DNA of 64,000 nt, taken from the NCBI GenBank assembly GCA_007751255.1, contig CP036296.1:1116001-1180000 (forward strand). The letters run 5' to 3'. Shown in pieces: positions 26,505 through 33,345 of the stretch. Each line of letters begins with the position of its first letter. Position 1 is the first letter of the stretch. The DNA is from Engelhardtia mirabilis. GTDB lineage: Bacteria > Planctomycetota > UBA1135 > GCA-002686595. The translations under genes and the position numbers were made by a program. The notes below the pieces were generated by a model. It worked only from the letters and a program-made list of their open reading frames with translations, was not told the DNA's origin and searched no databases.

Positions 26505-28764
26505 CCATCTCGGCCTCTACTTCGAGATCGATCTCATCTTTGAGCCAAATGAGGCCGTCGCGAATATACGCCGGAACCTGCCAGTCTTCCGGTCGAGCCG
26601 AAAGCACTCCAAGGGCGAACCTCGTCTTGTCAAACTTGTCCCCGCTGACCCGTTTGTGAAGTCCCTCCGCCAGCGTCTCAGGACTCGCCGGCGCTCTGCG
26701 TAAGCGCAGCCCCAGGCCCTTTTGCTCTTGCCTTTGGCACCAGACTGCGTTCTCGAGACCGAACGCTTCTTCCAAAGTCCGCCCGGCCAATTCTGCGTTG
26801 CGACCATTCCACGCGACCGGCGCGGGCTTCTGGTACGCAACCCGGACGCGGGTCGCACAGTCTCGCGATGTCTCCATTTCCTGCTCCGTTACCGCAAATA
26901 GATCGTCGATCGATCGTTTTGCCGGGAGCCACTTTATGAGGGTCTGGTTGGAGGTGACTGCCTCGGGTTCACCCGGCAGGCACTTCTTTCCGTAACGGCG
27001 AGAGGCCGCAGGGTTGGCTGCTTGTGCGGGATCGTTAGTCACCGGCTCATCGAGTTCACCAACGACTCTCGCTTCTGGGGCGTCGACGTCGAGCTCAAGC
27101 TCGTCATCGTCGTCATCATCTCCGTCATGGTCTGCAGGCAAAAGGGTGACGCTGTCCACGTCGGTGATGATCAGTGTGACGATCCCGAGGAACTCAATCA
27201 GCGATTTGAACTTGTGACCGAAGGCCCCGCCAACCTCCAGAATGCATATGCAGGAAGACCGCAACGAAGTCGCCGCTTTCGAAATCATGATTGGGAGCAG
27301 CAATCGCTCGACATTGCCCTCCACGAGCACCGCGGCATCCGAGAAGAACAAATCGCAATGAGTGATCTTTAGGTACCGCTGCAGGAAATCACGATGCTCA
27401 CTCTCCTGCGCATAGAACGCCGAGAGGTTGAGCACGTTGGTGACCTGGTCATTGCAAAGCGGTTCGCGGCGGAAGTAGCGAATCGGTTGAAAGCCGCGCT
27501 CGTATAGAATGTGCGGGGAATGCGTCGTAATGATTGTCTGGCTAGCGAATGATCCTCCGACTTCGCCCTGTATGGCAAGAAGGTCAAGGATGTTGCGAAT
27601 GAACACTTGCTGGAGTTGCGCGTGAAGGTGGGCCTCGGGTTCCTCGATGAATATGAGATGGAGTGGGGCGCGGTGCTCCTCTTCGGCCTTCCACCGCTCT
27701 TGAAGGTCGAGCACTTCGACCACCATGTAGATAAGGTTCTTGAAGCCCAGTCCGTTGTAGGTGTCGGGTAGCCTCAGCGCCTGCATTCCATCGCCCACGA
27801 CATAGTGGACTCGTGCGTCCTGCGTCATGATGGATGCAGGATTCAGGGCTGATTTGATTTCGAGCCGTGGGTTATTGAGGCCGGGGTAGCCTAGGCGCCT
27901 CAATCGCTCCAGCGTGTCCCCAAAGACTTCTGCGAGGTGCTCGTTGAGGCGCGCCTCAGACTCGAACAGCGCCTTGAGCGCCTGATGGTCGTCCTGGCGC
28001 TGATCGAGATTGCGCTGGTAGAAGCGGCTTAGACGCTTCGACAGGTCTTCAGATCGGCTGTTGCCGCCGGGCATCGTAGACGGGTCCGCGAGGTGTCGCT
28101 GCGCATTAAGGGAGTCGACCTTAATGAGCGATCTTAGCACTGAGGCACCGCTGGGGTCGTTGCCTAGCGGCGACGGCTGATATCCTTCTAGCGCCTGAAA
28201 CTTCTCGTCAAACTGTGCGTGGTCCAGTACGAAGTAGCGTAACTCATACTCGCGTTGCAACTCTCTGAGCAGGTAGGCCGACAGGGATTTCGGCCACGGC
28301 AGGTATTCGCCCGGTCCGTCGGCGAGTGCGTCTGCCTTCGCTCGGCCATCATCACGAGCAGATCGGTAGCGCTGAATCAGTTCGGCGGCGTTCTTTGGTG
28401 CGAGCTCTGCGCGGACTCCAACGAGTGTTCCGCTCCAATCGGTCGATGGGAGAATCGGGATGACGAGATATAGGTCTTCTTCCTTTACCTCGAACCAGAG
28501 GTCGACCGAGATGGTGGGGAGGTCGGTCTCGACGAACTCGCCCTCTCCCTCGCCGATCTTATCCATCAGCGGCCAGACATGCGAGCTAAAGTCATAGAGC
28601 GAAAATTGAACTTTGCCGCCCGAGAGGAAAGTCTGAATCGCTTGTGTTGCTGATGTTTTTCCGCTGTTGTTGGCCCCTACAAAGATGGATATGTCGTGTG
28701 CAAGCTCGACGTGGACGTCTCGAAGCCGCCGGAAATTCCGTAGTCGATAGCTGTGTAGATGCAT
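26482..28764 (-). CDS. gajA: OLD-family ATP-dependent nuclease (ABC ATPase plus TOPRIM), GajA-type component
   Basis: A protein of 760 residues. The ATPase half has Walker A GANNSGKTS (30-38), a YNGLGFKNLIYM signature (about 340), Walker B LIFIEEPEAHLHAQ (about 373) and ITTHSPHI (the H-loop). The TOPRIM half has the catalytic glutamate in AVLVEGNVERLLLP (about 480), the aspartates in IITDVDS (about 537) and a final KTRFALGVL lysine. A long acidic insert (a run of six Asp, then Pro/Ala-rich) interrupts TOPRIM after the DxD. The gene precedes and overlaps a UvrD-like helicase, the hallmark order of Gabija (class 2 OLD). Gabija GajA nicks phage DNA when cellular NTP falls. It is longer than the reference GajA (about 578 residues) and lies in low-GC DNA, indicating horizontal acquisition. 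Confidence 0.85.
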   Translation of the reverse strand: MHLHSYRLRNFRRLRDVHVELAHDISIFVGANNSGKTSATQAIQTFLSGGKVQFSLYDFSSHVWPLMDKIGEGEGEFVETDLPTISVDLWFEVKEEDLYLVIPILPSTDWSGTLVGVRAELAPKNAAELIQRYRSARDDGRAKADALADGPGEYLPWPKSLSAYLLRELQREYELRYFVLDHAQFDEKFQALEGYQPSPLGNDPSGASVLRSLIKVDSLNAQRHLADPSTMPGGNSRSEDLSKRLSRFYQRNLDQRQDDHQALKALFESEARLNEHLAEVFGDTLERLRRLGYPGLNNPRLEIKSALNPASIMTQDARVHYVVGDGMQALRLPDTYNGLGFKNLIYMVVEVLDLQERWKAEEEHRAPLHLIFIEEPEAHLHAQLQQVFIRNILDLLAIQGEVGGSFASQTIITTHSPHILYERGFQPIRYFRREPLCNDQVTNVLNLSAFYAQESEHRDFLQRYLKITHCDLFFSDAAVLVEGNVERLLLPIMISKAATSLRSSCICILEVGGAFGHKFKSLIEFLGIVTLIITDVDSVTLLPADHDGDDDDDDELELDVDAPEARVVGELDEPVTNDPAQAANPAASRRYGKKCLPGEPEAVTSNQTLIKWLPAKRSIDDLFAVTEQEMETSRDCATRVRVAYQKPAPVAWNGRNAELAGRTLEEAFGLENAVWCQRQEQKGLGLRLRRAPASPETLAEGLHKRVSGDKFDKTRFALGVLSARPEDWQVPAYIRDGLIWLKDEIDLEVEAEMDGASTGE

Positions 28765-28785
28765 TGGGCTCTTTTGTTGATGGCG

Positions 28786-28791
28786 AGATTA
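28786..28791 (-). promoter_or_regulatory. Candidate -10 box of the defence operon
   Basis: On the minus strand TAATCT lies 21 nt before the ATG at 28764, preceded by GG. It is the best -10 candidate upstream of the OLD-family gene. No clear -35 is visible. Confidence 0.3.
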
Positions 28792-28800
28792 CCGGCCGAT

Positions 28801-29542
28801 GACCCGCTTTGCAATCTGCGAGAAGGCCGCTGCGTTCGGGCGACTTGGGCTGGGCGTGTGGGGCATCCCAGGTGTCGAGGGTTGTCGATGCAGCTCTTGA
28901 GCGCCCCATCGAGAATGTGCGTCCCGCCGCGGTCAAATGTGCGGGTGAGGCAGCCGTAGAACCTTGGAGGCCTGCCGGAACTTGGGTGCGCGCTGACGGG
29001 TGGGTGCGCGCGCCAGTCAGTCGAAAGAGTCGTAGGCTGGATCGAGCCTGCAGCGAGCCAAGATCTCGCACTCGGCCTCGCGTGAGCGTCCCGAGACCAG
29101 GCGTCGACGGCGGCGGACGCAGCGTTCTTACTCGGGTCCATGAGTTACTTGTTGCCGGCCTGGCAGCTGACCTGGACCGTGCGGGGGGGGGCTGGCTCAG
29201 TGCGCCGTTTACGGTCGGTCCGGTCCGCACTCGAGATCGCTCTCAGCCGTGTCTCGCGAGGAAAGGATCGTCCACTGTGTGATGCACAGGCGCCCGAGCC
29301 GGGACCACCGCGACATCGGTGAGACCACCCGCTGACGGCAGGCGGTGCAGGCTGCCGGCGCGGCTAGGCGCACATCGTCGCGGAGGATGTAGCTCGCCAC
29401 GTAGTTCTAGCTCAGGTCTCCGCCACAGTCTGCGCAGCGCTGGTTCGTGGCGCCGGAGCCTTCGCGGAGCAGGCCTTCGACGCGGGCGCGCTTGGTCGGA
29501 AGGGTCATCGCCTGCCAGCAGCAGCCGGAAGTGGATGTCCCG
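28801..29542. other. Right margin of the island, no convincing gene
   Basis: GC content rises back to the background level across this 0.74 kb. No frame has protein-like composition. A minus-strand fragment around 29404-29506 reads as a short Arg/Glu-rich peptide with a Cys-x2-Cys pair and then a stop, which could be the worn remainder of a gene but is too short to name. A run of nine G lies near 29177. Confidence 0.4.
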
Positions 29543-30955
29543 TCAAGGTGCCGCGACCAACGCCACGCGCGCGCCGTCCTTGCCGACGAGCAGGAGCCCG
29601 ATCAGGGCGCCGTCTTCGCGGGCCAGGACGGGCGCGCCGTGCCAATCGCCGGGGATCGACAGGCTGCGGTCCACGTGCCAGGTGCCGTCTTCGTTCGGGG
29701 TGAACCGGGCTGCGGAGAGGGCCCTGGGGCCGCTGGCGGGGTCGCCGAAGACCAGGGCGTCCTCGGGGGCCTCGGGGCGCCGCAGGCGGGAGTCGGGCCA
29801 GGCGGCGCCGGGGCCGTCGTCGGGGACTTCGGCCAACAGGCCCAGCTCGGCGTCCTCGGGCAGCGGCGGGATCGAGCGGCCGTCAACTTCCAGGCGGGCC
29901 GATCCGCTGCGGGCGTCTTCGGGGGTGCGGACCAGGTCCGCGGGGCCCAACAGGCCGCCGGCGACGCGCAGGAGCCAGCCGTGCTTGGACTTGTCGCTGC
30001 CGCCGAAGAGGCCGCCTTCGCGCCAGACGAGGGCGGCGCGGCGGGCGCGGGGGACCAGGCTCCCGGCGGGGAGCAGGGAGGCTCCCAAGGGCAAGTCCGG
30101 GCGCCAGTCGGTCCAGCCCTTCGGCGCGGTGGTCTCGAGCTCGAAGCGGTGGCCGTTGCGGACGCGGCTGCCGTGGTCGTCGGGCGTCGCGAGGGCGATG
30201 CCGCCGGTGAGGATCGATTCCAGGGAGTCGAACTCGAAGGAGAGGCCGTTCAGGAGGTCGGCCTCGAGTTCGATCCCCGCGGTCTCCCAGAAGCGCGTGT
30301 GGGCGCGGACCAACTCGCCGAAGTACGGGTCGATCACCAGGCGCAGCTCCACCGCGCTTCCATCGCTGGTGAGTGCAATCTGGGTCACCATGCCGACGCG
30401 CAACTGCCGGAACAGGACCGGCGCTCCGGCAGCGATGCCGCCTCGGCTCGGTGTGGTCAGGACCACCTCCAAACCGCCGTCGAAGGGCGGGACGATCGGC
30501 GGGGCGTCCAAACCTTCGAAGCGATCCTGGTGCGGCGCGGTGGGGGAGCCGGGCAGCACCGCGAGATAGCGCGGGCCGACGAGCGTGTCGAGGCCGCTGA
30601 CTCCCGCGGGACCGACCTGCGGTCGCGCAACCCAGAACGCCGTGCCCGTGCGCGCCAGGTCCGCCGCGTGGGGCGCCAACGAGACCTCGAGTCGCACGCG
30701 ATCGAGCCCTGGCGCCAGGTGCACCGCTCGCACACTCCCCACGTCGATCCCGCGATAACGCACCGGATCCCCGGCCTGCACGCCGTGACCCAAGGCCAAC
30801 TCGACCTCGATCGTCACGCCGCGCTCGTTCCAAGCCTGCCAGCCGAGGTAGCCGACCAGCGCCGCAGTGATCAACGGCAAGAGGAGCGCCCAACTCGCGC
30901 GACGGCGGCGACCGACGACGGCGGTGGGCAGGGTGGCGTTGTGCGTCTCACTCAT
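29543..30955 (-). CDS. pqiB: PqiB-like MlaD/MCE-domain membrane protein
   Basis: A protein of 470 residues from ATG 30955, which overlaps the stop of the upstream PqiA-like gene as ATGA. After a cytoplasmic Arg-rich segment there is one membrane helix (residues 22-40), then MCE domains: the first from RGVTIEVELALGHGVQAGDPVRYRGIDVG, the second from GGLEVVLTTPSRGGIAAGAPVLFRQLRVG. The remaining 220 residues are less conserved. PqiB-type proteins form periplasm-spanning lipid channels between the inner and outer membranes. E. coli PqiB is about 546 residues with three MCE domains; this copy appears shorter, with two obvious ones. No PqiC lipoprotein gene follows. Confidence 0.85.
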   Translation of the reverse strand: MSETHNATLPTAVVGRRRRASWALLLPLITAALVGYLGWQAWNERGVTIEVELALGHGVQAGDPVRYRGIDVGSVRAVHLAPGLDRVRLEVSLAPHAADLARTGTAFWVARPQVGPAGVSGLDTLVGPRYLAVLPGSPTAPHQDRFEGLDAPPIVPPFDGGLEVVLTTPSRGGIAAGAPVLFRQLRVGMVTQIALTSDGSAVELRLVIDPYFGELVRAHTRFWETAGIELEADLLNGLSFEFDSLESILTGGIALATPDDHGSRVRNGHRFELETTAPKGWTDWRPDLPLGASLLPAGSLVPRARRAALVWREGGLFGGSDKSKHGWLLRVAGGLLGPADLVRTPEDARSGSARLEVDGRSIPPLPEDAELGLLAEVPDDGPGAAWPDSRLRRPEAPEDALVFGDPASGPRALSAARFTPNEDGTWHVDRSLSIPGDWHGAPVLAREDGALIGLLLVGKDGARVALVAAP

Positions 30956-31605
30956 GCGGATGGGTCTCGATCGCCGCCCTGGGCGGAGTTCCAAAGGGCG
31001 TGGGGGTCGTAGCAGGCGCTGGCGAGCAGGGACAGTCCGACGAGCACCGTGAACGCGGCGAGGCCCGGCCCGGGCGTCACCTTGACCAGGTCGCCGAGCT
31101 TCAGCATCGCCACGAGCAGCGCCACCAGCAGCACGTCGAGCATCCCCCAACGCCCCACGAACTCGACGAAGTGCCAGGTGCGCGCGCGGGCGTGGCTGGT
31201 CAGGCGCTCGGGGGCCGCCGTCACGGCCAGGATCCCCGCCAACTTCAAGAGGGGGAACACCACCGAGCACACCAGCACCGCCGCCCCGGCCAGGAACGCG
31301 CCCTCGTGCAACAGGGCCACCGCCCCGGCGCCGACGCTCGAGGCCTTGGCGTGGCCGAAGCGCTCGATCTCGAGGATCGGCAGGCCCACGGCCAGGGGGT
31401 AGACCAAGAGCGCCGAGCCCGCCGCCGCCGCCGCCCAGGCGTTACGGGCCGAACGCCCGCTGGCGGGGGCGAAGGGCGTGCGGCAGCGGGGGCAGCGGGC
31501 TTCGAGCCGGGCCTCGACCTGCGGGACCCACTGGGGCAGGCCGCAGCAGGGGCAGGCCCGCAGCTCGGCCTCGGCCGGCGCCGGCGTCATGGATTCGGAG
31601 CTCAT
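30952..31605 (-). CDS. pqiA: PqiA-like membrane protein (single-module form)
   Basis: A protein of 217 residues from ATG 31605; the upstream ATG at 31656 is less likely. A zinc-ribbon-like N-terminus (CPCCGLPQW ... CPRCRTPFA, two CxxC pairs near residues 18 and 41) precedes about four membrane helices, including SALLVYPLAVGLPILEIERFG and LDVLLVALLVAMLKLGDLVKV, which match PqiA family landmarks (the LEIxxxG and LVKV segments). E. coli PqiA (417 residues) is two such modules in tandem, so this is a half-length form. It is translationally coupled to the PqiB-like gene and should act with it in envelope lipid transport. Confidence 0.88.
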   Translation of the reverse strand: MSSESMTPAPAEAELRACPCCGLPQWVPQVEARLEARCPRCRTPFAPASGRSARNAWAAAAAGSALLVYPLAVGLPILEIERFGHAKASSVGAGAVALLHEGAFLAGAAVLVCSVVFPLLKLAGILAVTAAPERLTSHARARTWHFVEFVGRWGMLDVLLVALLVAMLKLGDLVKVTPGPGLAAFTVLVGLSLLASACYDPHALWNSAQGGDRDPSA

Positions 31606-31786
31606 GGAAATGCCAGGTGCGCGGCTACGAGGGATCCACGACCGGGCGCGGTCCAAAGGGCCGCCTTATCATCCGGAATCCGCGCTGGCGATTGCGCTCC
31701 CCGAGCCGACTCTTCGCCGCGCGTGCCCGCCGTCCCTCCGCGCGCCCCCCCGCTGCGCGGTCCGACAACCGACCCCCAGACCCCCC

Positions 31787-33307
31787 ATGCGCGATCGATT
31801 CGTCCTGCTGCTCGCCGCCGCCTTCGTGGCCTGCGTGACCCTCGCCCGGCCCGGCCACGCCCAGCGCGCCTGGGTGCCGCCCACGCCCCACGCGATCGAG
31901 AACGTGGCCCTGGGCCTGGGCGACGACGCCCCGCGCGGGACCGTGGTGCTGCGCGACGGGCGCATCGAGTCGGTGCTGCCGGCCGGAGCCAAGCTGCCCG
32001 CTGGGCTGCGCCGCATCGACGGGGCGGAGCTGATCTGCCTGCCGGCCTTCGTCGACGCCTACACCACTGTCGGGGTCGAGACGCCGGAGCCGGTGATCGA
32101 TCGCGACCACCCGCTCGACGCCCAGGCCGACGTCCGCATCGACATGCGGATCGCCAACCGCAAGGGCTTCCAGCCGAGCTTCGACGCGGTCGACGTGGCC
32201 GAGCTCGACGACGACCGCCTCGAGGCCTACCGCGCGGCGGGCTTCGGCGCGGCGCTGCAATCGCCCGAGCGCCAACTGCTGTCGGGCCACTCGGTGCTGG
32301 TCAGCCTGCGCGACGCGGCCCTGCGCGAGCGAGTCATCCGCGCGCAGGTGTTCGCCCACTCGGCCTTCCGCGCCAGCGGGTCCGGCTACCCGAGCACGCT
32401 GATGGGCTACATCAGCGCCCTGCGCCAGTTCTTCCTCGACGTGCGCTGGCACCAGGAGTTGAACCAGCGCTACGACGCCGGGCGCCCGGGGCCGCGGCCG
32501 GCCTTCGACGCCGATTTGGAGGCGGGGCGCGAGCTCTTGAGCGGCGATCGGCGCCTGATGTGCGAGGCCCAGTCCTCCCAGGACATCCGGCGCTTCGCGC
32601 GCTGCGCGGCGGAGATGGGCTTCACCTTCGGCATCGTCGGCGGGCGCGAGGCCCACGAGGCCCTGGACGTCTTCGAGGGCGCGGGGCGGCCTCTGGTGCT
32701 GACCTTGGAGTTCGGCAACGAGCCCGACGACCCGCGGCCGAAGGACGCGAAAGAGGACACGGTGTCCGAGGAGGAAGCGCCGGAGCCCGAGGCGGCCGAA
32801 CCGATCGAGACCACGTTGACTGACGATCAAGCTGCCGTGGAGGAGCTGGTCGAGACCGACGATTCCGACCCAGCATCCGCTGGCGACGACGCGGCCGACG
32901 ATTCTGATGCCGACGACGACGCCTGGGTCTACACCGAGCCCTACCCCGTGAGCCTCGATCGCCGCGTGCGCTGGGAACAGCGCCGCGACGGCGCCCTGCG
33001 CCTGGCCGAGGCCGGGGTCGAGTTCGCCCTCGGCACCAGCGATGAAGGTCCCGCGGGCCTCCTGAAGAACCTGCGCGGTCTGGTCGAGCGCGGCCTGCCC
33101 CAACAGACCGCCCTGGACGCCCTGACCACCGTGCCGGCCAAGTGGCTCGGCGCCGAGGGCCGCCTGGGAGTCGTCGCCGCCGGCGCCGACGCGACCCTGT
33201 GCCTGTGGAGCGCCAACCCGCTGGTGGAGAAGGACGCCAAGGTCCTGTGGCTGTTCGTGGACGGTTACGCCTGGCGTAACGACGAGGCGCTCGAGGAGCG
33301 CGACTGA
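31787..33307 (+). CDS. Amidohydrolase-like exported protein lacking the HxH metal motif
   Basis: A protein of 506 residues from ATG 31787 with a signal peptide (FVLLLAAAFVACVTLARPGHAQ). It has the outline of the amidohydrolase superfamily: a small beta domain with GTVVLRDGRIESVLPAGAKL, then LICLPAFVDAYTTVG, where active enzymes have a PG(L/V)VDxHxH metal site, and at the end VPAKWLGAEGRLGVVAAGADATLCLWSANP. Both His of the HxH are replaced (DAYTT), so a metal-dependent hydrolase activity is doubtful. A highly acidic linker lies near residues 320-375. It is encoded 38 bp before a bigger amidohydrolase-like gene; a degenerate partner subunit is a reasonable guess. Confidence 0.8.
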   Translation: MRDRFVLLLAAAFVACVTLARPGHAQRAWVPPTPHAIENVALGLGDDAPRGTVVLRDGRIESVLPAGAKLPAGLRRIDGAELICLPAFVDAYTTVGVETPEPVIDRDHPLDAQADVRIDMRIANRKGFQPSFDAVDVAELDDDRLEAYRAAGFGAALQSPERQLLSGHSVLVSLRDAALRERVIRAQVFAHSAFRASGSGYPSTLMGYISALRQFFLDVRWHQELNQRYDAGRPGPRPAFDADLEAGRELLSGDRRLMCEAQSSQDIRRFARCAAEMGFTFGIVGGREAHEALDVFEGAGRPLVLTLEFGNEPDDPRPKDAKEDTVSEEEAPEPEAAEPIETTLTDDQAAVEELVETDDSDPASAGDDAADDSDADDDAWVYTEPYPVSLDRRVRWEQRRDGALRLAEAGVEFALGTSDEGPAGLLKNLRGLVERGLPQQTALDALTTVPAKWLGAEGRLGVVAAGADATLCLWSANPLVEKDAKVLWLFVDGYAWRNDEALEERD

Positions 33308-33345
33308 CCCCTCCCGCTTTCCTCGACCAACCGACCACGACTCCC

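Noticed and set aside
28809-29282. Frames in the right margin of the defence island
   Set aside because: No start signal, biased Arg/Pro/Ser composition and no recognisable domain; base composition alone does not make a gene.
29404-29506. Possible transposase or zinc-finger remnant with a CxxC pair
   Set aside because: Only about 33 residues and no similarity I can name; too little to call a pseudogene.
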